Of a stretch of DNA of 64,000 bases, positions 40,721 to 50,500 are shown piece after piece. How positions within the stretch are numbered: position 1 is the first letter of the stretch; every line of letters starts with the position of its first letter. The stretch lies in contig JABUSY010000034.1 of NCBI GenBank assembly GCA_021442455.1, positions 1 through 64,000 of the forward strand. The letters are read 5' to 3'. Under the pieces are notes generated by a model. The model saw only the letters and a program-made list of their open reading frames with translations, was not told where the DNA came from and searched no databases. The stretch is from Lachnospiraceae bacterium (GTDB lineage: Bacteria > Bacillota > Clostridia > Lachnospirales > Lachnospiraceae). The translations under genes were made by a program, and so were the position numbers.

Positions 40721-41667
40721 ATGCAGATTTTCTTTATTTTTCTTGGAATGCAATAAGAATCTTGTGGACAGCGGCTATATACTGGAAAAACTGAAAGGAA
40801 ACTTGCCTGTGAAATAACAAACGAAGAATAGCAGGCTGATATTATTATACATGATGTCAAGGAAGGAAAGTATATTTCATATACTAAAGATGACAAAATA
40901 TCGAAAGAGCGAAAGCTGCAGTTCACCTAAGTTGATCATGGTAGAAAAGGCAACAAGGGTCTATAGGAACGATTTGTGTGGGAAAAGTCTGTTTTTGTTC
41001 TACTGAGGAAACTATCTGAGATTTCAGGCATCTGCTGGATATGCATTGTGTATTGCTATTCGAAAAAATTATTCGAAATTTATTCGATTGATGAACGAGG
41101 AACCAAAGATTTGCTACTATCTGGGTCTCTATCTTTCAATGGACATGGAAATGATAATATTTTAAAGAAAATGGGGCTTCAGACCTCTAAAGCAGAATTG
41201 AAAGTTATTATTTAGTTTAGAATCTTTGGCAAAAAATCTTCGGAAATAATTCTGGAGAGATAGAAGAGCAGTACCAGGAACTGATGAAGTTAGTGAATGA
41301 AATGAACTTTAAGCGCCTGGGAGTATTCACTTATTCGCAGGAGGAAGATAAGCTTACAACAGCGCTGATAGAGCAGTAGATTGATGAGGATATATAGGTG
41401 AAACAACAGAATGAGCTATTGTTACTTCAGAAAACGATCTCCTTAGAGCCAAGTAAGAAGAACAAGAAGATCAGAGAATCGTTGAATGTTTTGATTGAGG
41501 AGTATATAGCCGATGGGAATGTAATATAAGGGTGTACCTATGGAGATACTTTAGGCGTTGACGGGTATTTGGGGTTCATATGAAGGGAAATTGTTGGCTT
41601 TCGGAGATTTGATATGCACGCAGGTAACTTTTGACCTTAGTCTATGATATAATTGGAGTAGTTGAAA
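40721..41667 (+). pseudogene. rimO: Pseudogene of ribosomal protein S12 methylthiotransferase (RimO)
   Basis: RimO is a radical SAM enzyme that methylthiolates Asp88 of ribosomal protein S12. From ATG 40721 the frame reads MQIFFIFLG, shifts, then NLVDSGYILEKLKGNLPVK and a stop, matching the RimO N-terminus (FVSLGCDKNLVDSE). Later come RKLSEISGICWICIVYCY and ILKKMGLQTSKAEL (about 40995-41203), matching IRWIRILYCYPE and DDILKRMGRRTSK. EEQYQELMKLVNEMNFKRLG and VFTYSQEED follow near 41262-41350, and YDIIGVVEN at the very end matches YDLIGE. About 950 of 1,320 bases remain, and the CxxxCxxC cluster motif is lost. It sits in its usual place between rpoZ and pgsA. Confidence 0.88.
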
Positions 41668-42207
41668 ATGCATTTACCAAATAAATTAACGATCTTCAGA
41701 ATAATTTTAGTTCCCTTTTTTGTGGTTTTTATGAAAGTTCCTGTGGGTGGTGAAAAAATTCATCGCTATATTGCATTGATGATCTTTATAATGGCAAGTC
41801 TAACGGACTACTTGGATGGGTATATCGCTAGGCGAGACAATCTCGTTACAGATTTTGGGCAATTGATGGACCCTTTGGCGGATAAGTTGCTGATCTGCAC
41901 AGCGATGATATGCCTAATTGATACGGATCAACTTCCCTCCTGGATAGTGATTGTAATTATTTCCAGAGAATTTATTATTAGTGGTTTCCGGCTAATTGCG
42001 GCGAATAATAGGATTGTGATAGCGGCAAGCCAACAGGGAAAGTTAAAGACTATCTCTCAGATGGCAATGATTTTTTTCCTTCTGGTGAATTTAAAGGGAA
42101 ATATAGGCTATGTGCTGGAGCAGATTTTGATTTATCTTACCCTTGCCCTTACTGTTATATCGCTAATTGGTTATCTGTATAAAAACAAACAGGTGATGAG
42201 CAGCTAG
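41668..42207 (+). CDS. pgsA: CDP-diacylglycerol-glycerol-3-phosphate 3-phosphatidyltransferase
   Basis: Integral membrane enzyme making phosphatidylglycerophosphate, the committed step to phosphatidylglycerol and cardiolipin. The CDP-alcohol phosphotransferase motif D-G-x2-A-R-x8-G-x3-D-x3-D is complete (from DGYIARRDNLVTDFG through LMDPLAD, about residues 50-72). Several hydrophobic helices follow. The 179-residue length is standard. I prefer ATG 41668, nine bases after GGAG, over TTG 41662. The ribosome-binding site lies in the decayed tail of rimO, which encodes the remnant YDIIGVVEN in the same bases. cinA and recA, frequent downstream neighbours, are not seen. Confidence 0.92.
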   Translation: MHLPNKLTIFRIILVPFFVVFMKVPVGGEKIHRYIALMIFIMASLTDYLDGYIARRDNLVTDFGQLMDPLADKLLICTAMICLIDTDQLPSWIVIVIISREFIISGFRLIAANNRIVIAASQQGKLKTISQMAMIFFLLVNLKGNIGYVLEQILIYLTLALTVISLIGYLYKNKQVMSS

Positions 42208-43927
42208 AAATAGAAGATAGCAGAAACATATACTGTGAAAATTATTAAGAAAAGCTTAGAAAAACGCATGAAGGTAGATGTACTCTTAGGAAGAAATTAA
42301 AAAATGATCACAAGTAGAATCCTGTATGAGCGGAGAGGGGATGGATTCGGCTTGTTAATGTTCCAAGGTTGCGTTTAGATGTCTTAGGCTATCTTAATCT
42401 ATTGTAATGTATCGCGGATCACAATAGTAAGTTTGTGTCGGAGAACATTAAAAATTTATACTTTCGTTAGTCTTCAAGAAAAGAGCTGGCATTGAAATAT
42501 ATAACTTTAGAGTCTTACGTAAGGTCATGAATGTCAACTTAACGAGGTATTGGAACAAGTTGATTTTGTTTCATAAAGTAAAGTATAGCTACTATTCTAT
42601 CATGGCCATTTTTTGAATCACATGGTCAATTTTATTTTTTTCTTTTTAGTTTTTAAAAAATTCAACACTTCAAGAACTACATTTTTTATCTTTCGGGCTT
42701 TTCTAAGGGACTGAAGATTTACGAGTTTGGAAGGAGCAGTTCTTGCAAGGTTTTTGGTATTTATCTAATCAAACTTTGTTTTATTCTGTATTGTTTAGAA
42801 TATCTGTATGTCAATCAGTGTAGATGTCATATTTTCAAGTTTCGCCTTTGCTTTTTCCATGAAAACTGGCTAATTTAAGAAAGTATATAACAATAACAAA
42901 TGAATGGTTGCAGCGTATTCATAATTAAGATGAAGTGTATGTGCGGGTACCTGTAGAACCAATAACTTTATGGTGGTATTGCAGTATCTGTATTATGGAA
43001 GAGACTTATTTGTTGTTATTTTCATTTTTTGACCATATTTCATAAGCTGTTTCTTTATCCTAATAAACGTTCAAGAATGGAGACAGCAGCCAAGAAATAG
43101 GATATATATAATAAGACAATCTGTTGTTTTTGCTGTCAAAGATAGCGTTAGCACATCCGTAAGTCAATTCATGTTATCATAGCCAGAAGAGTAGGGGAAG
43201 AATTAAAATAATTGCTGCTAAGGTTGTTGCTACTTAAAAAATTAATTCTGTTTAAATTCTTTAGACATTTTATTTTTATGATATATCATTGTCTTACTTT
43301 TGAAGAATCAATGATGAGATTATCAGTAGAAAAAAAGTTTGATACAGGTTTAAAATGTTATATTATCCTTTGCTATTTAGATATCCAAGATCCTCCAAGC
43401 GGTCTGTTTTTCTGACTAGATTATTTTTTTTTGGGGGGGGAGGTGTAGGAGGTGCGATAGTTTTCTAGAAAGTACTGGATGTTCTATGAAAAGTAGTAGC
43501 CACTGGATGGTAATGGCTATGGTAGCGCTAAAATCTGTGAAAACACAAAGAAGCCACTGGAGGCAAAAAATTCGGTTTAAAGAAATGCCGAGAGTTTGCA
43601 AGTTACGCTTAAGGGAATAAGCTCAATAATTGCAGCGAAAATAAAAATACAAGGATCGCATAAAACGGGGGGATACCGTTCGTTGACGTCTAAAAATCTG
43701 CATGGATATATCTAGTTTATGCCTGTATTCAAGCATTTGCTTAGGCCTCGCTGGCGCTTAGATTCAGAATGAGTAGTGTTTTTGAATGAGAGGCCAATAG
43801 AATATAGGAATAAGAAAAATTTTGATATGATGTTGTATTGCTTGGATAATTAGACATTTCTAAACTTGAAATGTTCAATCTGTTTCTGCATGAATACGTC
43901 AGTTTGTTAATTCGTTAATTTTTTCTG
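42208..43927. other. Eroded spacer between pgsA and purF
   Basis: About 1.7 kb of AT-rich, stop-rich DNA. One + frame near 42375-42470 gives LGYLNLL, stop, CIADHNSKFVSENIKNLYF, and a minus-strand stretch near 42960 reads QYHHKVIGSTGTRT. Neither identifies a family. A T9-G8 homopolymer junction at 43424-43440 is the longest simple run in the window. No RNA gene is evident. Confidence 0.4.
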
Positions 43928-45352
43928 TCAGATTTCCAAAAGGTTACGGATTTCGTGATCGGGTACCTTCATGGGATATTGATTATTAAAACAGGCTTGA
44001 CATACTGGCAGGTCACCCACCATTTTCTGCAATCCGTTGATAGGCATATAAGCAAGTGAATCTGCTTTTATCAATTGACAAATTTCTTCTGAAGAATGAT
44101 AGGAGGCGATTAACTGCTTGTTAGATGGCACGTCTGTTCCAAAGTAGCATGGATACAAGAAAGGTGGAGATGTGATCCGAACGTGTACTTCCGTTGCTCC
44201 AGCGTTTTTCATCATTTTAATGATATTGGCAATCGTTGTTCCTCGAACGATTGAGTCATCCACGAGAACAATTCGTTTACCTCTGACAACTGAATCCAGA
44301 ACGTTAAGCTTGATCTTTACACTGGATTCTCGTTCTTTTTGGCAAGGCTTAATAAAGGTCCTTCCGATATAGCTATTTTTATGAAAGGCCAGTCCAAAGG
44401 GAATTTTGGAAGCTTCTGAATACCCTTTGGCAGCAGTGAGACCTGAATCAGGGACACCAACTACCAGATCTGCTTCCACAGGATAAGATTCAGACAAAGA
44501 GGCACCGGCGCGGATACGGGCTTCATAGACGCTAACTTTATCCAAACAGCTGTCAAGCCGGGCAAAATAAATATATTCAAAGATGCAGTGAGCGTGTTGT
44601 GTTTTTTCAGGGAGAAATTGGGAATGGATTACACCATTATTTGTAATGCTAACAATTTCGCCTGGTTCCACATCGCGGATGAACTGAGCTCCAATGGAAG
44701 AAATGGCACAGCTTTCAGAAGTGATGATAAAGGAATTGCCATGTCTACCAATGCAAAGAGGTTTCAATCCATAAGGATCCCTGACTCCTACAAGTTTATG
44801 TGCGCTCATAACTACGAGGCCATAAGCACCTTTGATCTTTTTGGATGCTTCGAGTATGGCTTCTTCTACTGTCTTAGAACGTACACGTTCTCTGGCGATG
44901 CAATAAGCGATGATTTCAGAATCGATAGAGGTGTGGAAGATGGCGCCACCATATTCCATTTGCTCTCTTAGCTCCATAGCATTGATCAGGTTTCCGTTGT
45001 GAGCCAAAGTTAACGATCCTTTAATATAGTTGAGTACCAAAGGTTGAGTATTGTCGATACTGATAGATCCTGAGGTGGAATATCTGACATGTCCAATGCC
45101 GATATTGCCATTCAATTCTTGAAGCTTTGATTCTTGAAAAATTTCATGAACCAAGCCAAGGCCTTTGCAGGAGTGTACTTTGCTTTTGGGTTCTTTAGTA
45201 TTGGAAACAGCTATACCACAAGATTCCTGGCCCCTGTGTTGTAAAGCTTCAAGCCCATAATAAATAGTGGTGCTGACTTCATGTCCGTCTAAATTATAAA
45301 TACCAAATACTCCACATTCTTCATGGAGGCCGTTATTATACAATATGGTCAT
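43928..45352 (-). CDS. purF: Amidophosphoribosyltransferase
   Basis: First enzyme of de novo purine synthesis, making phosphoribosylamine from PRPP and glutamine. The Ntn nucleophile is the cysteine at residue 12 in LHEECGVFGI, exposed after removal of an 11-residue propeptide. The PRPP loop reads IVLVDDSIVRGTT. The four Fe-S cysteines of the Bacillus-type enzyme are in HCIFEYIYFARLDS, YPCYFGTD and CQACF. I start it at the ATG ending at 45352, after GGAGAAGG, giving 474 residues; the earlier in-frame GTG lacks a ribosome-binding site. It is the only intact minus-strand gene in the window. No other pur gene is near. Confidence 0.95.
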   Translation of the reverse strand: MTILYNNGLHEECGVFGIYNLDGHEVSTTIYYGLEALQHRGQESCGIAVSNTKEPKSKVHSCKGLGLVHEIFQESKLQELNGNIGIGHVRYSTSGSISIDNTQPLVLNYIKGSLTLAHNGNLINAMELREQMEYGGAIFHTSIDSEIIAYCIARERVRSKTVEEAILEASKKIKGAYGLVVMSAHKLVGVRDPYGLKPLCIGRHGNSFIITSESCAISSIGAQFIRDVEPGEIVSITNNGVIHSQFLPEKTQHAHCIFEYIYFARLDSCLDKVSVYEARIRAGASLSESYPVEADLVVGVPDSGLTAAKGYSEASKIPFGLAFHKNSYIGRTFIKPCQKERESSVKIKLNVLDSVVRGKRIVLVDDSIVRGTTIANIIKMMKNAGATEVHVRITSPPFLYPCYFGTDVPSNKQLIASYHSSEEICQLIKADSLAYMPINGLQKMVGDLPVCQACFNNQYPMKVPDHEIRNLLEI

Positions 45353-45390
45353 AGTTTTTTGTTTCCTTCTCCACACTTTTTATACAATAT

Positions 45391-45419
45391 ATTATAAATG
45401 TTTTTTAAAAAAGATACAA
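45391..45419 (-). promoter_or_regulatory. Sigma-A promoter for purF
   Basis: Read on the minus strand: TTGTAT (45414-45419), a 17-base spacer and TATAAT (45391-45396), about 40 bases ahead of the purF start codon. It lies in the 302-base divergent purF/pyrG region. I recognise no purine riboswitch or PurR-box pair. Confidence 0.7.
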
Positions 45420-45570
45420 GTAAAATATATCTTCTCCCCTGTCTCATAAGTCCTGTCTCATCAATCTTTGGTGTGCCATACCGTCCAATATCCCATAAGT
45501 TTTTTGACGAGTAAGAATATTTTGTTTAGTGATTATGATTAAAGCAGCCATTTTTTTATTTGAAAAATAT

Positions 45571-45599
45571 TTGAATACGGAAATAAATTAGTATATAAT
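45571..45599 (+). promoter_or_regulatory. Sigma-A promoter for pyrG
   Basis: TTGAAT (45571-45576), a 17-base spacer and a perfect TATAAT (45594-45599), about 55 bases ahead of pyrG and divergent from the purF promoter. No attenuator hairpin is seen between the promoter and the gene. Confidence 0.75.
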
Positions 45600-45654
45600 G
45601 ATGAACGTATTTTTATAAACAGTGAATTATTGTCAAAAGACAGGAGGGAACTAA

Positions 45655-47268
45655 ATGGGAGTAAAATACGTATTTGTAACTGGTGGCGTTGTATCTGGTC
45701 TTGGTAAAGGGATTACTGCTGCGTCGCTTGGGCGGCTGTTGAAGGCAAGAGGCTATCAGGTGACCATGCAAAAATTTGATCCGTACATTAATATTGACCC
45801 AGGAACAATGAATCCTATACAGCATGGAGAGGTGTTTGTGACAGATGACGGTACAGAAACAGATTTGGATTTGGGACATTATGAACGGTTCATAGATGAA
45901 TGCCTGGATAAGAATTCAAATGTGACTACCGGGAAAATCTACTGGTCTGTTTTACAGAAGGAACGGCATGGAGACTTCGGAGGGGGAACGGTACAGGTTA
46001 TTCCGCATATTACCAATGAAATTAAAGGGTGTTTTTATAGAGGGAAAAGCGCGGATGAAGACCGAATTGCCATCATAGAAGTCGGAGGAACAGTTGGTGA
46101 TATCGAGAGTCAGCCGTTTTTGGAATCTATTCGTCAGTTTCAGTATGATGTAGGACATGAAAATGCGATTCTGATCCATGTAACGCTGATTCCTTATATC
46201 AAGGCTTCTGGGGAACTGAAAACAAAGCCGACACAGGCTAGTGTCAAGGAACTACAGGGTATGGGCATTCAGCCAGATATTATCGTATGCCGTTCCAAGC
46301 TGCCTCTGACTTTTGAAATAAAGGATAAAATCGCACTGTTCTGCAACATTCCGGCAACGCATGTGCTGCAAAATTTGCATGCGGAGTATCTATATGAAGC
46401 ACCTTTGGCCATGGAACGAGAACATCTGGCAAATGTCGCCCTTGATTGTTTGCATTTGCCTTGTCCTAAAGCGGATCTCACAGACTGGGCTGAAATGGTA
46501 GATATTCTCAGGAGTGCCAATAAGGATGTAGCTATCGGATTGGTTGGTAAATATATTTCTTTGCATGACGCTTATCTTAGCGTAGTTGAGGCATTAAAAC
46601 ATGGCGGTATTGCGAACCGTGTCAATGTTCACATTCAATGGATTGATTCTGAGACAGTAACGGAGGATAATGTGGCAGAGATACTGGCTGATGTGGATGG
46701 AGTTTTGGTTCCAGGAGGGTTTGGAAGCAGAGGAATTGAAGGGAAGATTACGGCAATTGAATATGCGAGAAAACAGAATATTCCCTTTCTTGGTCTGTGC
46801 TTAGGGATGCAGTTGGCGATAATAGAATACGCAAGACATGTAGTGGGCTATCACGATGCTCACAGCATCGAACTAAAGCCTGATACGATTTACCCGGTAA
46901 TCGCTCTAATGCCAAATCAGAACGGCGTGAAAAATCTAGGAGGCACACTTCGGTTAGGAACTTATCCATGCGTGTTAAAAAAAGGCACCAAAGCTTTTGA
47001 ACTATATGGCCAGGAGTTAATTCATGAACGCCACAGGCATCGCTATGAGTTCAATAATGATTACAGAAAAGTACTTCAGGAAAATGGCATGATTCTTTCT
47101 GGACTCTCACCGGACGGCCATATCGTGGAAATGATTGAACTTTCAAAACATCCCTTTTTTGTAGCGACTCAAGGACATCCGGAATTTAAAAGTCGTCCGA
47201 ATCGTCCACATCCTCTGTTCAAAGGACTAATTGCGTCCGCCATTGCTTATCGGAACCAGAATCACTAA
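45655..47268 (+). CDS. pyrG: CTP synthase
   Basis: Aminates UTP to CTP using glutamine and ATP. The synthetase domain opens with [20 protein letters not shown] (P-loop) and continues with [20 protein letters not shown]. The C-terminal glutamine amidotransferase has its nucleophile in [10 protein letters not shown] at about residue 382 and the His-Glu pair in HPEFKSRP near residue 505. At 537 residues it is full length. AGGAGG precedes the ATG. The gene has its own promoter and a very strong downstream hairpin, so it is monocistronic. Confidence 0.97.
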   Translation: MGVKYVFVTGGVVSGLGKGITAASLGRLLKARGYQVTMQKFDPYINIDPGTMNPIQHGEVFVTDDGTETDLDLGHYERFIDECLDKNSNVTTGKIYWSVLQKERHGDFGGGTVQVIPHITNEIKGCFYRGKSADEDRIAIIEVGGTVGDIESQPFLESIRQFQYDVGHENAILIHVTLIPYIKASGELKTKPTQASVKELQGMGIQPDIIVCRSKLPLTFEIKDKIALFCNIPATHVLQNLHAEYLYEAPLAMEREHLANVALDCLHLPCPKADLTDWAEMVDILRSANKDVAIGLVGKYISLHDAYLSVVEALKHGGIANRVNVHIQWIDSETVTEDNVAEILADVDGVLVPGGFGSRGIEGKITAIEYARKQNIPFLGLCLGMQLAIIEYARHVVGYHDAHSIELKPDTIYPVIALMPNQNGVKNLGGTLRLGTYPCVLKKGTKAFELYGQELIHERHRHRYEFNNDYRKVLQENGMILSGLSPDGHIVEMIELSKHPFFVATQGHPEFKSRPNRPHPLFKGLIASAIAYRNQNH

Positions 47269-47293
47269 TAAGCAAATGTAAATAAATATGGAT

Positions 47294-47348
47294 AAAATTT
47301 TCAATTATTCTTTATTCAGTTCGGAATAAAGAATAATTGAAAATTTTT
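47294..47348 (+). terminator. Unusually long perfect hairpin terminator after pyrG
   Basis: Two perfectly complementary 24-base arms (47294-47317 and 47324-47347) flank the six-base loop AGTTCG. The hairpin ends in a short T-run, and its A-rich left flank allows function on both strands. It begins about 25 bases after pyrG. Confidence 0.85.
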
Positions 47349-47360
47349 GGAAAAAAGTAG

Positions 47361-47389
47361 TTTACAACCGAATATTTTTGTAATATATT
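47361..47389 (+). promoter_or_regulatory. Candidate sigma-A promoter for gltB-gltD
   Basis: TTTACA (47361-47366), a 17-base spacer and TATATT (47384-47389) stand about 195 bases ahead of gltB. The leader between them contains no riboswitch that I recognise. Confidence 0.55.
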
Positions 47390-47583
47390 GTTTACTATCT
47401 AAAAAAGAAAAAAGTAATTTTTAGTTTCCTCTGTTATTACAGCGGCGGGATGAAAGCGCAGGTAAGACCTATTGGGTTGTTGAATATTGCAATGAAAGAT
47501 TGCTAAATCTTGTATTTGTTATAAGTCGAGGATCAGTTGGGATATACAATACATAAAACATAGTTATGAAAGAAGGGAAATGT

Positions 47584-50500
47584 ATGACGCAGCTAGGAGG
47601 AAGTGCTATCAAACAGCAGTCTCTTCTGTACCGTCCCGAATTGGAACACGACAGTTGTGGAATTGGTGCAGTTGTGAACATTAATGGTAAGAAGTCCCAT
47701 GAGACTGTAGAGAATGCCTTAAAAATTGTTGAAAATCTTGAACATAGAGCAGGAAAAGACGCTGAGAGAAAAACAGGAGATGGTGTCGGTATTCTATTAC
47801 AGATATCACACAAATTCTTTTCTAGAACCTGTGAATCCCTCGGTTTTTCTTTGAAAGGAGAGCGAGAGTATGGAGTGGGGATGTTTTTCTTTCCACAAAA
47901 TGAACTGAAGCGAAACCAGGCTAGAAAGATGTTTGAAATTATCGTAAAAAAAGAAGGATTGGAGCTGTTAGGCTGGCGAGCTGTCCCAACCGATCCAGAA
48001 GTGCTGGGAGATAAAGCTAGAGAATGTATGCCATGTATTATGCAGGTATTCATCCGAAAACCTCAGGAGTTGGCGCAGGGGTTGGAGTTTGATAAAAAGC
48101 TTTTTGTGGTTCGTAGAGTTTTTGAACAGAGCAGTGAAAACACTTATGTAGCATCTTTATCCAGTCGAACGATTATATATAAGGGGATGTTTCTGGTTAA
48201 ACAGCTCAGGATTTTTTTTGCAGATTTGCAGAGTCCATATTATGAATCAGCAATCGCTATGGTCCATTCTAGATTTTCTACGAATACGAATCCCAGCTGG
48301 GAGCGAGCACATCCAAATCGTTATATTGTACATAACGGTGAGATCAATACGATTCGAGGAAACGCAGACAAAATGCTGGCTCGTGAAGAGACAATGTTTT
48401 CACCGGCTCTTCAGGAGGATATGGATAAAATTCTTCCTGTGATCAATGCGCATGGTTCTGATTCAGCTATGTTGGATAATACGCTAGAGTTTCTTGTGAT
48501 GAGTGGTATGGAGTTGCCTCTGGCGGCAATGATTACAATTCCGGAACCTTGGGCCAATAATGAGACAATTTCACTGGCAGAAAGGGATTTTTATCAGTAT
48601 TATGCCACGATGATGGAACCATGGGACGGCCCAGCAGCCATTGTATTTTCTGATGGTGACCAAGTGGGAGCAATGCTAGACAGGAACGGTTTGCGACCTT
48701 CCAGATATTACATCACAGATGATGGATATCTGATCTTGGCTTCAGAAGTGGGCGTTTTGGATATCGCGCCAGAGCACATTGTGAAAAAAGAAAGGCTGCG
48801 TCCTGGAAAGATGCTGCTGGTGGACACCGTGGAGGGTAGGATAATCGGAGATAGCAAGCTAAAAGAACGTTATGCTCTGAAGCAGCCATATGGAGAATGG
48901 CTGGACAGCCACCTGGTGGAACTATCCAAGTTAAAAATACCAAATTTAAAGGTGAAAGAATATCAAACAGAGGAACGTTCGAGGCTTCAAAAAGCATTTG
49001 GATATACATATGAGGAATACAGGTCGAGCATCAAGCATATGGCGCTGAATGGAGCAGAGGAAATTGCGGCAATGGGAATTGATACCCCTCTACCGGTATT
49101 ATCTAAAGAACATCAGCCGTTATTTCATTACTTCAAACAACTTTTTGCTCAGGTGACCAATCCTCCCATTGACTGTATCCGTGAGAAAATTGTCACCTCT
49201 ACGTCCGTTTATTTAGGCAGAGATGGTAATCTTTTAATGGAACATCCGGAAAATTGTAAGGTGCTAAAAATCAATAACCCAATTTTAACTAATACCGATT
49301 TGCTGAAGATAAAAAATATGAAGGTAGAAGGCTTTAAAATAGTCGTTGTGCCAATTACTTACTACAAGAGTACACCCTTACAGAAAGCGCTTGAACGGCT
49401 CTTTGTGGACGTAGATAAGGCTTATCGGCAGGGCGCTAACATTTTGGTCTTGTCAGATAGGGGAGTGGACGAAAACCACGTTCCGATGCCATCGCTTCTG
49501 GCTGTATCAGCCGTGCATCAGCACCTGGTAAAGACGAAGAAAAGAACAGCGTTAGCAATTATTCTGGAATCAGGTGAACCGCGGGAAGTACATCATTTTG
49601 CAACACTGCTTGGCTATGGAGCCAGTGCTATCAATCCTTATCTGGCCTTAGATACTATTCATGAGCTAATTGAAAATGAAATGTTGGAAAAAGATTACTA
49701 TGCATCTGTTGATGATTATACTCATGCAATATTGAGCGGGATCATCAAAATCGCTTCTAAGATGGGCATATCAACGATTCAGTCCTATCAGGGATCTCAA
49801 ATTTTTGAAGCTATTGGGATCTCTAGAGAGGTCATTGATAAATATTTTACCAATACTGTTAGCAGGGTTGGAGGGATCACATTAGAGGATATTGCGAAAG
49901 ATGTAGATGAGCGACATTCAGAAGCTTTTGATCTGTTAGGGCTTGGAAGTGATTTAACATTGGACAGTATAGGACGTCACAAAAGTAGAAGTCAAGGAGA
50001 AAAACACAGATATAATTCGGAAACGATACATTTGCTTCAGGAATCTACAAGAAAAAGAGATTATCAAATGTTTAAACACTATACGTCTTTGGTAGATAGT
50101 GAGGATTCTGGTTATTTAAGAAGCTTGATGGATTTCCGTTATTCGGAAGAAGGGATTCCTCTGGAGGAAGTAGAAAGTGTGGATTCTATCATGCGGCGAT
50201 TCAAGACAGGGGCGATGTCTTATGGTTCTATTTCTCAAGAAGCTCATGAGACTCTGGCTGTTGCCATGAATTGCATACACGGAAAATCTAATACAGGTGA
50301 AGGTGGTGAGAGTGATGATCGTCTAGCATCAGCTGAACGATGTTCATCCATTAAGCAGGTGGCTTCGGGAAGATTTGGTGTCACCAACAAATATCTGGTT
50401 AGCGCAAAAGAGATACAGATCAAGATGGCTCAAGGAGCCAAGCCGGGAGAAGGTGGACATCTTCCTGCGAGAAAAGTCTATCCATGGATTGCAAAGACCA

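Noticed and set aside
41631..41653. TTGACC and TATAAT as a promoter for pgsA
   Set aside because: The spacing is only 11 bases, and the bases belong to the rimO tail coding remnant. Transcription from upstream is more likely.
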